Shown piece by piece: positions 17,009 to 26,834 of a DNA stretch of 64,000 nucleotides. The stretch covers positions 62,001 to 126,000 of the forward strand of contig NZ_JAHHZO010000004.1 in the NCBI RefSeq assembly GCF_018760785.1. Direction: 5' to 3'. Position 1 is the stretch's first letter, and every line of letters begins with the position of its first letter. Both the position numbers and the translations under genes were made by a program. This stretch comes from Rhizobium sp. CSW-27. GTDB taxonomy: Bacteria > Pseudomonadota > Alphaproteobacteria > Rhizobiales > Rhizobiaceae. The notes beneath the pieces are model-generated. The model was given only the letters and a program-made list of their open reading frames with translations. It ran no database searches and was not told the DNA's origin.

Positions 17009-17998
17009 ATGACGGGGCGGCGGAAAGTCTTCACCTACGGCACGATGATCTTCGGCTTCGCGCTCGCAGCCTATCTGCTCTATGTCGGCCTCAGCGCGTT
17101 CACCTGGGATGACATCGTTCGGTCCGCACGGGCGATTCCGCAATGGAACATGACGCTTGCCCTGTTCTACTGCGCCCTCTCCTACCTCTGTCTGACGGGC
17201 TTCGACTGGACGGGGGTTCGCTACGTGAAGAGCGACCTTGCCTATCCGCGCATCGCGCTTGCCTCCTTCGTGGCGCTTGGCCTTGGCCAGACCATCGGGC
17301 TTGCAGGGCTCAGCAGCGGTGCGATCCGCTATCGCTACTACGCCCACTGGGGTCTTTCGACGGAGGATGTGGCGAAGATCGTTCTTCTGTCGGGCGTCAC
17401 GGTCGGACTGGGCCTCCTGGTGCTGGGCGGGCTGGTCATGGTGCTCAATCCGGACGACACCGCCGGGATCCTGCGCATGGCGCCCACGGCGGTGCGCCTT
17501 GTCGGCATCCTCTGCCTTGCGCTGGCGGCGGCCTATGTCGCGCTTGCCGTGCTTCTGCGCACGCCGCTCCGCATCCGTGGCTGGTCCTTCCAGATGCCGA
17601 CCATGCGTCTTGCGCTGGCGCAGATCGTCATCGGCACCGCCAATTTCGCTGTCGTTTCGGCCTGCCTGATGGAGTTGATGCAGGCAACGGAGAATGTCAG
17701 CTATCTGAAGGCGGCCACCGCCTATGTCCTCGGCAATATCGCCATCCTGATCACCCATGCGCCGGGCGGGCTCGGCGTGCTGGAGGTCACGGTGCGGCAC
17801 GTCATGGGAGACCAGGCCTCGATCGGCGCACTGGTCGCCTTCCGCGTGATCTACTTCTTCATCCCGTTCTTCATCGCCCTGCCGGTCTCGCTGATCGGCG
17901 AGGCCGCCTTCCGCGCTGCAAGACGCCGGAAGGCCTCGGTCGGCGAGGAAACGGCGCGGCCGGCCGATGTCACGCCGGCGGTTCGCGCTCCGTCCTGA
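17009..17998 (+). CDS. UPF0104 / lysylphosphatidylglycerol synthase-type transmembrane protein
   Basis: 329 residues with about eight hydrophobic helices. The family signatures are present: GLGQTIGLAGLSSGAIRYRYY near residue 95 and THAPGGLGVLEV near 250. This is the flippase-like membrane part of MprF; no synthase domain is attached, so lysyl transfer cannot be claimed. Rhizobial copies may move lipids. GGAGCGTTGCTGGC precedes the ATG. Its last 29 bases overlap the end of the convergent DUF763 gene. Confidence 0.85.
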   Translation: MTGRRKVFTYGTMIFGFALAAYLLYVGLSAFTWDDIVRSARAIPQWNMTLALFYCALSYLCLTGFDWTGVRYVKSDLAYPRIALASFVALGLGQTIGLAGLSSGAIRYRYYAHWGLSTEDVAKIVLLSGVTVGLGLLVLGGLVMVLNPDDTAGILRMAPTAVRLVGILCLALAAAYVALAVLLRTPLRIRGWSFQMPTMRLALAQIVIGTANFAVVSACLMELMQATENVSYLKAATAYVLGNIAILITHAPGGLGVLEVTVRHVMGDQASIGALVAFRVIYFFIPFFIALPVSLIGEAAFRAARRRKASVGEETARPADVTPAVRAPS

Positions 17999-19247
17999 GC
18001 GCCGCCCTCTCCACCGCCTGAAGATCCGCCTCCCAGCCGAAGACGCTGCGGCCGCCATGATCGGGAGAGCGACGGAATTCACCGGCGATGATCTCCTTGA
18101 GGTCAGGCCCGGTAACATACCGCTCCATCAGCCGCGCCTGGTCATCCAGCCGCTTCAGCGCGTCCAGCTCCTCGTCGCGTCCCAGCCGGCCCTTGCGGAC
18201 GGCCGATTTCATGACCCGGATCGTCTCGTCATAGACCTTGAGCGGCACGGGAAAGGGATGGCGGTCCTTGCCGCCATGGGCGAGCGAGAAGCGGGCGGGA
18301 TCGGAGAAACGGCACGGCGCGCCATGCACCACCTCCGCCACCAGTGCCAGAGCCTCGACAGTGCGCGCGCCCACGCCGGGCGTCAGAAGCAGATCCTCGA
18401 AATCCTGCGGTCCCCGGTCGGCGGCGGCGGCCAATGCCCCATGCAGGCGCCGCATGTTGACGTCCTTCTCCCGCACGTCATGGTGATCCGGCATCACCAG
18501 ATGCGGCAACAGGGGCTGGGCGATCGGACAGGCATCTCCGCGGGTGACGGCGGCAAGCTCCCGCACGATCCGGTCCGGGCCGAGACCGGCCAGAAGATCC
18601 AGTTGCCCGCTACGGGAACGCTCGGCGCGCCGGTCGGCGAGGTTGACGATCTCGCCCTGCCCCCTTCCCTCGATGGCCGCATGCGGCGAATCGAGGAAGC
18701 CGGGCATGCCCTCCGACATCCAGTGATAGCGCCGTGCCTGCCGGCGTGCATCGCTCATGCCCTGCTGCACCACCACCCATTTGCCGTCATCGGCCACGAT
18801 GAAGCCGTGCAGATAGAGACTGAAGCCGTCCTGCACGGCGGCGCTGTCCACCTTGGCCACCAGGCGGCTGGTGCGGGCCATGGCCTCGCCATCGAAGCCG
18901 ACGCGGTGGCCGATGGCCAGCAGTTCCTCCGGTGTCCGGCGCGAATGCTGGCCGCGCCCGCCGCAGACATGAAGGCCGAGTTCGCCGGCCATGGGTGCGA
19001 GACCGCGTTTCAATGCACCGATGACGCTGGTGGTGATGCCGGAGGAATGCCAGTCCATGCCCATCACGGCGCCGAATGACTGGAACCAGAAGGGGCTGGC
19101 CATGCGGCGAAGGAACTCGTCGCGACCGTAATGCTGCACGATCGCTTCGGTGATCAGCGCGCCAAGCCGGGTCATGCGCTGGCCGAGCCAGGCGGGAACC
19201 CGGCCACCATGCAGGGGAAGATCGGCGCTGCCTGCTCTCTTTGTCAT
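17970..19247 (-). CDS. DUF763 domain protein
   Basis: 425 residues, full length for DUF763. The N-terminal signature is clear: ADLPLHGGRVPAWL, then FWFQSFGAVMGMDWHSSG, and GRGQHSRRTPEE. A helix-hairpin-helix-like stretch (LLLTPGVGARTVEALAL, near residue 290) and the preceding conserved His/Asp-rich segment (MPDHHDV) hint at nucleic-acid contact. The family occurs in archaea and scattered bacteria and has no established function. It faces the UPF0104 gene and overlaps it at the 3' end. Confidence 0.88.
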   Translation of the reverse strand: MTKRAGSADLPLHGGRVPAWLGQRMTRLGALITEAIVQHYGRDEFLRRMASPFWFQSFGAVMGMDWHSSGITTSVIGALKRGLAPMAGELGLHVCGGRGQHSRRTPEELLAIGHRVGFDGEAMARTSRLVAKVDSAAVQDGFSLYLHGFIVADDGKWVVVQQGMSDARRQARRYHWMSEGMPGFLDSPHAAIEGRGQGEIVNLADRRAERSRSGQLDLLAGLGPDRIVRELAAVTRGDACPIAQPLLPHLVMPDHHDVREKDVNMRRLHGALAAAADRGPQDFEDLLLTPGVGARTVEALALVAEVVHGAPCRFSDPARFSLAHGGKDRHPFPVPLKVYDETIRVMKSAVRKGRLGRDEELDALKRLDDQARLMERYVTGPDLKEIIAGEFRRSPDHGGRSVFGWEADLQAVERAALRTEREPPA

Positions 19248-19368
19248 GTTCCGCTTTCGTTCGTTGCCTTCTGATACTCCAGCCCGCAGCGAATGTGTAG
19301 GAATTCCGGAACAATTTTCACCGTGGCGGGTCTGGATGACGCAATTCGAGCATCAAGGAGACAGCAAC

Positions 19369-19641
19369 ATGCCGGCGATCTATGCCCGATACGACAGGAC
19401 CGAGGCGCGACCGGGGGATCTGGTGGTCCGCCTCTACCACTCGGGAGAGGAAATTCGCGGATATCTGCGCCGCGTGGCCGAGCAGGATCAGGAAGACGCA
19501 GTCTTTCCCGGCGAGGAAATGCAGCCGGACGACGCGTTTCGCATGGCCTGGAACAAGAATCGCGACCATCCGGAGCGTCCGGTTCTCGTCGAACTGTCCG
19601 AAGGGGTGAACTGGAACCCCGGATGGGGAAAGCTGGCCTGA
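19369..19641 (+). CDS. Conserved hypothetical protein
   Basis: 90 residues, soluble and acidic, no signal peptide or membrane helix. It begins MPAIYARYDRTEARPGDLVV and ends in a W-rich stretch (EGVNWNPGWGKLA). AAGGAGACAGCAAC is a strong ribosome-binding site. I do not recognise a family. It lies between the divergent DUF763 gene and the PPIase operon; coding seems real from the start signal and codon usage. Confidence 0.6.
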   Translation: MPAIYARYDRTEARPGDLVVRLYHSGEEIRGYLRRVAEQDQEDAVFPGEEMQPDDAFRMAWNKNRDHPERPVLVELSEGVNWNPGWGKLA

Positions 19642-19828
19642 AGCGCCTGCGCCCCTGCACCGCCCAGCAAGGCCGGACGACCGCGAGGGCCGCCGTCCGC
19701 ATCGATCGGCGCTTCGCCGCGTCTTTTGAGGCAAAATGCCTTCATTTCCGACGCGCTTTGTTCTAGAGACAAACCTTCGAAGCTGCCGGTGGCAGCGTTC
19801 AGCACCCTTTGCAAGGTAATGTCGATCG

Positions 19829-21715
19829 ATGCTTGATTCCCTCAGATCCGCCTCCCGCTCCTGGGTCGCGAAATTGCTGTTCCTTCTTCTCGTGGTTTCC
19901 TTCGGCATCTGGGGTGCATCCGCATCGATTGTGGGTGGGGGCAGCAATGCCGTCATGACCGTCGGGGAACAGCGCGTCACGCCGGAAGAGTTCCGCCTCG
20001 CCTATCAGCGCCAGCTCGCCTCGCTGAGCCGCCAGTTCGGCACGCAGCTGACCACCGAGCAGGCGCGGGCCTTCGGCGTCGAGCAGCAGGCCTTCGCGCA
20101 GCTCGCCGCCGGTGCCGCGCTGGATCAGCTGTCTGCGGACATGCGGCTTGGCCTCTCGCAGGACCGTCTGGCATCGCTGATCGCCGAAGACCCGGCCTTC
20201 CGCGGCAATGACGGCCGCTTTGACCGCCAGCTGTTCAGCAGCCGTCTGCGCAATGCCGGCATTCGCGAGGAAGACTACATCAAGGAGCGCAGCAAGGTCG
20301 CCGTGCGCAGCCAGATCGTCGATGCCGTTTCCGATGGCTTCCAGCCGCCGAAGGTGCTGGTCGATGCCCTGAAGCAGTATCGCGACGAAGCGCGCGATGT
20401 CGATTACGTCCTGCTTTCCTTCGCCAATATCGACCCGGTCAAGGCACCGGACGAGGCGGTGCTGAACGCCTGGTTCGACGGGGCCAAGGCGCGCTATCGG
20501 GCGCCGGAGCTGCGCCGTTTCACCTATGTCACCCTGCAGCCGGGCGATGTGGCCGACCCGACGAGTGTGACCGACGAGCAGGTGCGTGCAGAATACGAAC
20601 GTCGCAAGGACAGCTACCGCACGCCGGAAACCCGCACCATCGAGCAGCTCGCCTTCCCCAGCAAGGAAATGGCCGATGCCGCGCTGGCGCAGATGAAGGA
20701 ACGCAACCTCACCTTCGACCAGCTCGTCGCCGATCAGGGCAAGACGCCAGCCGACGTGATGCTCGGTGACTTCACCAGGGACCAGCTGCCGGACCAGAAG
20801 ATTGCCGATGCGGCCTTTGCGCTTGGCCCGCAGGGCGGCGTGACGCCGGTCGTCCAGGGCACCTTCGGCCCGGTCGTGCTGCGTGTCACCAATGTACGGC
20901 CGGAAACGACCCGCTCCTTCGACGAGGTGAAGGACGAGATCCGCAAGAACCTGGCGATTGCCGCCGCCGCACAGGACGTTCAGTCCGTGCATGACCGGTT
21001 CGAGGACCTGCGCGGTTCCGGCTCCTCGCTCGAGGAGGCCGCCGCACAGCTGAAGCTGAAGCCGGTCTCGATCACCGTCGACCGCAGCGGCAGCGATGCC
21101 AGCGGCACGCCCGTGACGACCCTTCCGAAGTCGGAAAGCCTTCTGCCCGAGGTCTTCCGCACCGATGTCGGCGTCGAGGCGCTGCCGGCCAATCTCGGCA
21201 ATGACGGCTATGTCTGGTTCGACGTGCGCGAAATCATTCCCGAGCGCGACCGCAGCCTTTCCGAGGTGCATGACAAGGCGGTGGCCGACTGGACGACCGA
21301 GCAGCAACGTGCTGCGCTGAAGACCCGCGCGGACGAGCTCAAGGCCCGGCTGGACAAGGGCGAGGCTCTCTCGGCCATCGCCACCGAACTCGGAATCGCA
21401 GTCGAGACCAAGGCCAACCTGAAGCGCCAGAGCAATGATCCGATTTTCGGCGGCGAGGCTGTGCAGGCTGCCTTCAGCGGTCCGGTCGGCACCAATGCCG
21501 CTGCAGCGGCCGCCGATGGGGAAAGCCGCGTTCTGCTGCACGTGACGGCCGTCAATCATCCGCAGGCCGACGCCCTCAGCGGCGAGGAACAGCAGTTGCA
21601 GCAGATTGCCCGCGCCGCCGGCGACGACATTCTCGACCAGATGGTCAACCAGCTGCAGACCGGCTACGGCGTTTCGATCAACCAGGCCCTGGCCGACCAG
21701 GCCATGGTTCGCTAG
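19829..21715 (+). CDS. ppiD: Periplasmic peptidyl-prolyl isomerase / SurA-PpiD-type chaperone
   Basis: 628 residues. An N-terminal signal anchor (VAKLLFLLLVVSFGIWG, about 14-30) is followed by a SurA_N-type domain (VTPEEFRLAYQRQLASL...), a parvulin-like rotamase region near 260-370 (IEQLAFPSKEMADAALAQM, FGPVVLRVTNVRPE), and a helical C-terminus. PpiD-type proteins sit in the inner membrane and help fold secreted proteins. It heads the trpD-trpC-moaC-moeA run. The gene name follows its architecture; rhizobial copies are simply called peptidylprolyl isomerase. Confidence 0.88.
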   Translation: MLDSLRSASRSWVAKLLFLLLVVSFGIWGASASIVGGGSNAVMTVGEQRVTPEEFRLAYQRQLASLSRQFGTQLTTEQARAFGVEQQAFAQLAAGAALDQLSADMRLGLSQDRLASLIAEDPAFRGNDGRFDRQLFSSRLRNAGIREEDYIKERSKVAVRSQIVDAVSDGFQPPKVLVDALKQYRDEARDVDYVLLSFANIDPVKAPDEAVLNAWFDGAKARYRAPELRRFTYVTLQPGDVADPTSVTDEQVRAEYERRKDSYRTPETRTIEQLAFPSKEMADAALAQMKERNLTFDQLVADQGKTPADVMLGDFTRDQLPDQKIADAAFALGPQGGVTPVVQGTFGPVVLRVTNVRPETTRSFDEVKDEIRKNLAIAAAAQDVQSVHDRFEDLRGSGSSLEEAAAQLKLKPVSITVDRSGSDASGTPVTTLPKSESLLPEVFRTDVGVEALPANLGNDGYVWFDVREIIPERDRSLSEVHDKAVADWTTEQQRAALKTRADELKARLDKGEALSAIATELGIAVETKANLKRQSNDPIFGGEAVQAAFSGPVGTNAAAAAADGESRVLLHVTAVNHPQADALSGEEQQLQQIARAAGDDILDQMVNQLQTGYGVSINQALADQAMVR

Positions 21716-21736
21716 CGCGACGAAGGGGGAGACGGC

Positions 21737-22753
21737 ATGGGAGAACTGAAACCCTTCATCGCCAAGGTGGCCAATGGCGAGGCGCTTTCCCGCGACGATG
21801 CCCGGGCGGCCTTCGACATCCTGATGTCGGGCGAGGCAACGCCCTCGCAGATCGGCGGCTTCCTGATGGCGCTGCGCGTGCGTGGCGAAACGGTGGAGGA
21901 AATCGCCGGTGCGGTCTCCACCATGCGCGCCAAGATGCTGCCGGTCGCCGCACCGCCGGATGTCATCGACATCGTCGGCACGGGCGGCGACGGGCTCGGC
22001 ACCTACAACATCTCGACGCTTGCGGCGATCATCGTGGCCGGTGCCGGTGTGCGGGTGGCCAAGCACGGTAATCGGGCGCTGAGTTCCAAGTCCGGCACGG
22101 CGGACGCGCTGACGGCGCTTGGCGTGAAGCTCGACATTCCGCCTGCCCTCATCAGCCGCTGCATCGAGGAGGCCGGCATTGGCTTCATGTTCGCGCAGGT
22201 GCATCACGCCGCCATGCGCCATGTCGGGCCGAGCCGTGTGGAACTCGGCACGCGTACCATCTTCAACCTGCTTGGCCCCCTCTCCAATCCGGCCGGCGCG
22301 CGGCGCCAGCTGCTCGGCGTGTTCTCGTCCCGCTGGCTGCAGCCGATCGCCGAGGTGATGCGCGATCTTGGCTCCGAAAGCCTGTGGGTCGTGCACGGCC
22401 AGGGCATGGACGAAATCGCCACCACGGGCGTGACGCAGGTCACGGCGCTGGAAAACGGTGCGATCCGCAGCTTCGAGCTGACACCGGAGGATTTTGGCGT
22501 GCCCCGCGCGACGATCGACGAGCTGAAGGGCGGCGATGGCGAGGTGAACGCGCGCGCATTGCGCGCCGTGCTCGGCGGTGCCCGCAATGCCTATCGCGAC
22601 ATCGCGCTTTGCAACGCGGCCGCTTCCCTGGTGGTGGCCGGCCGGGCCGCCGACGTGCTGGAAGGCATGATCCTTGCCACCCAGTCGCTGGATAGCGGCA
22701 ATGCGGCGGCCGTGCTCGACCGTCTCGTCGCGGTCTCCAACGAGACGATCTGA
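21737..22753 (+). CDS. trpD: Anthranilate phosphoribosyltransferase
   Basis: 338 residues. The PRPP-binding motif [14 protein letters not shown] lies near residue 79 and [15 protein letters not shown] near 105, followed by [14 protein letters not shown] and [14 protein letters not shown]. It transfers phosphoribose to anthranilate in tryptophan synthesis. GGGGGAGACGGC precedes the ATG, 21 bases after the PPIase stop. It is followed closely by trpC, the usual rhizobial arrangement. Confidence 0.96.
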   Translation: MGELKPFIAKVANGEALSRDDARAAFDILMSGEATPSQIGGFLMALRVRGETVEEIAGAVSTMRAKMLPVAAPPDVIDIVGTGGDGLGTYNISTLAAIIVAGAGVRVAKHGNRALSSKSGTADALTALGVKLDIPPALISRCIEEAGIGFMFAQVHHAAMRHVGPSRVELGTRTIFNLLGPLSNPAGARRQLLGVFSSRWLQPIAEVMRDLGSESLWVVHGQGMDEIATTGVTQVTALENGAIRSFELTPEDFGVPRATIDELKGGDGEVNARALRAVLGGARNAYRDIALCNAAASLVVAGRAADVLEGMILATQSLDSGNAAAVLDRLVAVSNETI

Positions 22754-22771
22754 GGCTTGCCGGAGATTTTT

Positions 22772-23587
22772 ATGAGCGACATCCTGAGAAAGATCGAAGC
22801 CTACAAGCTGCAGGAAATCGAGGCGGCCAAGGCGCGCGTGTCCGAAGCCGACCTGAAGGCGATGGCCGCCGACCAGCCGGCGCCGCGCGGCTTTCACAAG
22901 GTTCTGGTGCAGAAGCAGCAGGCCGGCGCCTTCGGCCTGATCGCCGAAATCAAGAAGGCGAGTCCCTCCAAGGGCCTGATCCGGCCGGATTTCGATCCGC
23001 CCGCGCTGGCAAAAGCCTATGAAGAGGGTGGTGCCGCCTGCCTTTCTGTACTGACAGATGCACCGAGCTTTCAGGGCGCGCCGGAATATCTGACGGCGGC
23101 GCGCGCCGCCTGTTCGCTGCCGGCCTTGCGCAAGGACTTCATGTTCGATGCCTATCAGGTTCTGGAAGCGCGTGCCTGGGGTGCCGACTGCATTCTGCTG
23201 ATCATGGCCTCGCTGTCCGACGACGTCGCAAGGCGTCTGGAGGACGAAGCCTTCGCGCTCGGCATGGACGTGCTGGTGGAAGTGCATGATGCGGACGAGA
23301 TGGAACGGGCGCTGAAGCTTGCCTCGCCGCTCATCGGTATCAACAACCGCAATCTGCGAACCTTCGAAGTCAGCCTCGAGGTCAGCGAAAGGCTGGCGGC
23401 AATGGTCCCGGCCGACCGGCTGCTGGTCGGAGAAAGCGGCATCTTCACCCATGCCGATTGCCTGCGCCTGCAAAAGAGTGGCATCTCGACCTTCCTCGTC
23501 GGCGAAAGCCTGATGCGCAAGGACGATGTGACAGCAGCCACCCGCGCGCTTCTTGCCGGCGAGGCGGCCAGCCAGGCGGCCGAGTGA
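22772..23587 (+). CDS. trpC: Indole-3-glycerol-phosphate synthase
   Basis: 271 residues, a single-domain TIM barrel not fused to trpF. Motifs include [19 protein letters not shown] near residue 53, [26 protein letters not shown] near 112, [12 protein letters not shown] and [11 protein letters not shown] near 218. It closes the indole ring in tryptophan synthesis. GGAG lies six bases before ATG. Its TGA overlaps the moaC start by one base (TGATG). Confidence 0.96.
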   Translation: MSDILRKIEAYKLQEIEAAKARVSEADLKAMAADQPAPRGFHKVLVQKQQAGAFGLIAEIKKASPSKGLIRPDFDPPALAKAYEEGGAACLSVLTDAPSFQGAPEYLTAARAACSLPALRKDFMFDAYQVLEARAWGADCILLIMASLSDDVARRLEDEAFALGMDVLVEVHDADEMERALKLASPLIGINNRNLRTFEVSLEVSERLAAMVPADRLLVGESGIFTHADCLRLQKSGISTFLVGESLMRKDDVTAATRALLAGEAASQAAE

Positions 23588-24078
23588 TGGCGAAGGACGC
23601 ACGCCTCACCCATATCGATGCCGCGGGCGAAGCGCATATGGTCGATGTCGGCGACAAGGCCGCCACCGTGCGGATCGCCACGGCCGAAGGCCATGTACGC
23701 ATGCTGCCCGAAACGCTGGCGCTGATCCGCGCCGGCAATGCGAGGAAAGGCGACGTGATCGGCACGGCGCGACTGGCCGGCATCATGGCCGCCAAGCAGA
23801 CCGCAAGCCTGATCCCGCTCTGCCATCCGCTGATGCTGAGCAAGGTCTCCGTCGAGATCAGCGAGGACGAGGCCCTGCCCGGCCTGCGCGTCGAGGCCAC
23901 GGTGAAGCTGACCGGCCAGACGGGTGTCGAGATGGAGGCACTGACCGCCGTTTCCGTCGCCTGCCTGACGATCTATGACATGGCGAAGGCGGTGGATAAG
24001 GGCATGCAGATTGGCGGCATCCAGCTTCTCGCCAAAAGCGGCGGCAAATCCGGCGACTGGCAACGCAGCAAGGAATGA
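23587..24078 (+). CDS. moaC: Cyclic pyranopterin monophosphate synthase
   Basis: 163 residues, the normal length. Family motifs: [42 protein letters not shown] near residue 78, and [19 protein letters not shown] near 117. MoaC converts the 8-oxo-GTP derivative made by MoaA into cPMP, the first pterin of molybdenum cofactor synthesis. Its start overlaps the trpC stop by one base; moeA follows four bases after its stop. Confidence 0.96.
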   Translation: MAKDARLTHIDAAGEAHMVDVGDKAATVRIATAEGHVRMLPETLALIRAGNARKGDVIGTARLAGIMAAKQTASLIPLCHPLMLSKVSVEISEDEALPGLRVEATVKLTGQTGVEMEALTAVSVACLTIYDMAKAVDKGMQIGGIQLLAKSGGKSGDWQRSKE

Positions 24079-24082
24079 CATC

Positions 24083-25312
24083 ATGGCAGGCCCGCTCCTT
24101 CCCGTTTCCGACGCCCTTCAGCGCCTGTTGTCGCGGGCAAGGCCGGTGGCGGAGGTGGAACGTGTCAGCCTCAGGCAGGCAGCGGGTCGCGTGCTCGCGG
24201 AGGATCTTGCCGCACGCCTGACGCAGCCGCCCTTCCATGCCTCCGCCATGGACGGCTATGCATTGCGCGCCATGGACGCCCCACGGATCGGGACCGAGCT
24301 GACGGTCATCGGCCAGTCGGCCGCCGGCCATGCCTTTGCCGGCACGCTCGGCCCCGGCGAGGCGGTCCGCATCTTCACCGGCGCACCGGTGCCGGAGGGA
24401 GCAGATACGGTGCTGATCCAGGAGGATGCCGAACGGCTGGACGATGCCCGTATCCGCACCGCCTTTGCCGTGACGGCGGGGCGCCACATTCGCCCGCGCG
24501 GCCAGGATTTTGCCGAGGGCGAGGTTGTGCTCACGGCCGGCACGCGTCTCGACCATGCGCATGTGACGGTGGCTGCTGCCATGAATCACGCATCGCTTGC
24601 CGTCTACCGCCGTCCGCGCGTGGCGCTGATTGCCACCGGCGACGAACTGGTCGTCCCCGGCGGCACGCCCGGCCCGGACCAGATCATCGCCTCAAACACT
24701 TTTGGCGTCGCAGCCCTCATCGAGGCGGCCGGCGGCGAGGTGCTGGATCTCGGCATCGTCGGCGACGACCGCGCGCTCATCGAGGCACAGATCGGCAAGG
24801 CCATCGAGGCCGGCGTCGACGTGCTGGTGACGCTCGGCGGCGCCTCCGTCGGCGATCACGATCTCGTACAGGCAAGTCTGACGGCCAAGGGCATGGCGCT
24901 GGATTTCTGGCGCATTGCCATGCGCCCCGGCAAGCCGCTGATGGTGGGCGCGCTCGGCGCGATGCAGGTTCTCGGCCTGCCCGGCAATCCCGTCGCAAGC
25001 CTTGTCTGCGGAATGCTGTTCCTCGAACCGCTGATCGCCCGGCTGGCGCACCAGCCGCGCCCGGACCGTGCGTCGACCGCGCTGACGGCAACGCCGCTTG
25101 TCGCCAATGACCAGCGGCAGGATTATCTGCGCGCCACGCTGTCGCGCGATGATCAGGGCCGCCTCGTCGCCGAGACGTTCGGCAAGCAGGATTCTTCGAT
25201 GATGAAGATCTTTGCCCATTCGGACGCGCTGATCGTGCGGCCGCCGCATGCGCCGCAACTGCCGGCGGGCAGCCCCTGCCCCATCATCCTGCTGCGGCCG
25301 TTCGCCGGGTGA
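24083..25312 (+). CDS. moeA: Molybdopterin molybdenumtransferase
   Basis: 409 residues. N-terminal motifs HASAMDGYALR near residue 53 and RIFTGAPVPEGADTV, the MoCF-binding domain with ATGDELV near 188, SNTFGVAALIEAAGG, TLGGASVGDHD near 250, and LPGNPVASLVC near 298. A C-terminal MoeA_C domain follows. MoeA inserts molybdate into adenylylated molybdopterin. In many rhizobia lexA follows moeA; here the next gene is a photolyase. Confidence 0.95.
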   Translation: MAGPLLPVSDALQRLLSRARPVAEVERVSLRQAAGRVLAEDLAARLTQPPFHASAMDGYALRAMDAPRIGTELTVIGQSAAGHAFAGTLGPGEAVRIFTGAPVPEGADTVLIQEDAERLDDARIRTAFAVTAGRHIRPRGQDFAEGEVVLTAGTRLDHAHVTVAAAMNHASLAVYRRPRVALIATGDELVVPGGTPGPDQIIASNTFGVAALIEAAGGEVLDLGIVGDDRALIEAQIGKAIEAGVDVLVTLGGASVGDHDLVQASLTAKGMALDFWRIAMRPGKPLMVGALGAMQVLGLPGNPVASLVCGMLFLEPLIARLAHQPRPDRASTALTATPLVANDQRQDYLRATLSRDDQGRLVAETFGKQDSSMMKIFAHSDALIVRPPHAPQLPAGSPCPIILLRPFAG

Positions 25313-25373
25313 TCTGGCCCGCAAGAGAATCCGTAGGCGGCGGAGATCTGCTTGAAAATCCGGAGTTTGCCGC

Positions 25374-26831
25374 GTGTCCGACCGATCCCCTGTCCTTGTC
25401 TGGTTCCGCAAGGACCTGCGCCTTGATGACAATGGCGCCCTGACGGCAGCAGTCCAGAGCGGCGCGCCGGTCATCTGTGTCTATGTTCGCGAGCCGCAAG
25501 CGGAGAAGGTCGGACCACTGGGCGCTGCACAGGGCTGGTGGCTGCATCATTCCCTCAACGCCCTTTCAGGCGCGCTGCAAGCCAGGGGAAACCGGCTGGT
25601 CCTGCGCAGCGGCAAACCGGCGGAGGCACTGGCAGCACTGGCTGCGGAAACCGGGGCCAGGGCTCTCTTCCTCAACCGCCTCTATGAACGCGACGAGATC
25701 GACCCGGACATCCTCGACACGCTGCGCAGGACCGGCCTGGAGGTCCGCCGCTTCAAGGGCCAGCTGCTGCACGATCCGCAAGAGATGCGCACCGGCACGG
25801 GCGGTCCATACCGGGTCTATACGCCCTTCTGGAGGGCGCTCGAAAAGGATGGCGAGCCGCGCGAGCCCGTCGATGCCCCGAGGACCGTTGCTGCCCCTTT
25901 TCGGATTCCTGCTTCGGAAAATCTGGCGCAGTGGGATCTGCTGCCGAAGCGACCCAACTGGGCAGCGGAATTTGAAACGCTCTGGCAACCGGGAGAAGCA
26001 GGCGCGCATCAACGCCTCGCCCGCTTCATCGACAAGCCTGTCGAGCACTACAAGCGCGACCGCGACTTTCCGGGTCTTGAGGATGCCACTTCGATGCTTT
26101 CCCCGCATCTGGCCTTCGGCGAAATCTCGCCGGCCCGCATCTGGCATGCAACCCGCGGGCTCGCCGCCACGGAAGACATGATCCATTTCCGCAAGGAACT
26201 GGTCTGGCGCGAATTTTCCTACCATCTGCTGGTGGAGTTCCCGCGGCTTGCCAGCGCCAACTGGAACGAGCGATTCGACGCCTTTCCATGGACCTTCGAC
26301 GCCGCGCAGTTCAGGGCCTGGACCAGAGGGCAGACGGGCTATCCGATCGTCGATGCCGGCATGCGCCAGCTCTGGCGGCACGGCTACATGCACAACCGTG
26401 TGCGGATGATCACCGCCTCCTTCCTGATCAAGGACCTGATGATTGACTGGCGACGGGGCGAAGCCTGGTTCCGCGACACGCTGCTTGATGCAGACGTCGC
26501 CTCCAACGCCGCCAACTGGCAGTGGGTCGCAGGTTCTGGCGCCGATGCCGCCCCCTTCTTCCGCGTGTTCAACCCGATCCTGCAGGGAGAGAAATTCGAT
26601 CCCGAGGGCGATTACGTTCGCCGCTTCGTGCCCGAAATCGCCGCTCTTCCGAACCGCTACATCCACAAGCCCTTTGAAGCGCCGCTCGATGTGCTGCGGA
26701 AGGCCGGTGTCACCCTCGGCTCCACCTATCCGAGGCCGATCGTCGAGCATGGCCCGGCTCGTGACCGGGCGCTCGCAACCTATGCGCATGTGACCGGCAG
26801 AAGCGCCGACCCCGACCCGCGAGACCGATGA
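25374..26831 (+). CDS. phr: Deoxyribodipyrimidine photolyase (class I)
   Basis: 485 residues from a GTG start with GGAG eight bases upstream. The N-terminal antenna-binding alpha/beta domain begins VLVWFRKDLRLDDN. The FAD-binding domain contains WREFSYHLLVEFP, TGYPIVDAGMRQLW, MHNRVRMITASFL, and ANWQWVAGSGADAAP, with VRRFVPEI near the end. It repairs cyclobutane pyrimidine dimers using light. The gene lies 62 bases after moeA and converges with the ParA-like gene. Confidence 0.94.
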   Translation: MSDRSPVLVWFRKDLRLDDNGALTAAVQSGAPVICVYVREPQAEKVGPLGAAQGWWLHHSLNALSGALQARGNRLVLRSGKPAEALAALAAETGARALFLNRLYERDEIDPDILDTLRRTGLEVRRFKGQLLHDPQEMRTGTGGPYRVYTPFWRALEKDGEPREPVDAPRTVAAPFRIPASENLAQWDLLPKRPNWAAEFETLWQPGEAGAHQRLARFIDKPVEHYKRDRDFPGLEDATSMLSPHLAFGEISPARIWHATRGLAATEDMIHFRKELVWREFSYHLLVEFPRLASANWNERFDAFPWTFDAAQFRAWTRGQTGYPIVDAGMRQLWRHGYMHNRVRMITASFLIKDLMIDWRRGEAWFRDTLLDADVASNAANWQWVAGSGADAAPFFRVFNPILQGEKFDPEGDYVRRFVPEIAALPNRYIHKPFEAPLDVLRKAGVTLGSTYPRPIVEHGPARDRALATYAHVTGRSADPDPRDR

Positions 26832-26834
26832 GGA

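Noticed and set aside
19799-23602. Open frame of more than 1,200 codons on the minus strand
   Set aside because: It lies antisense to ppiD, trpD and trpC, which have clear motifs; its own translation is His/Gly/Arg-rich with no family. Long antisense frames are expected in GC-rich DNA.
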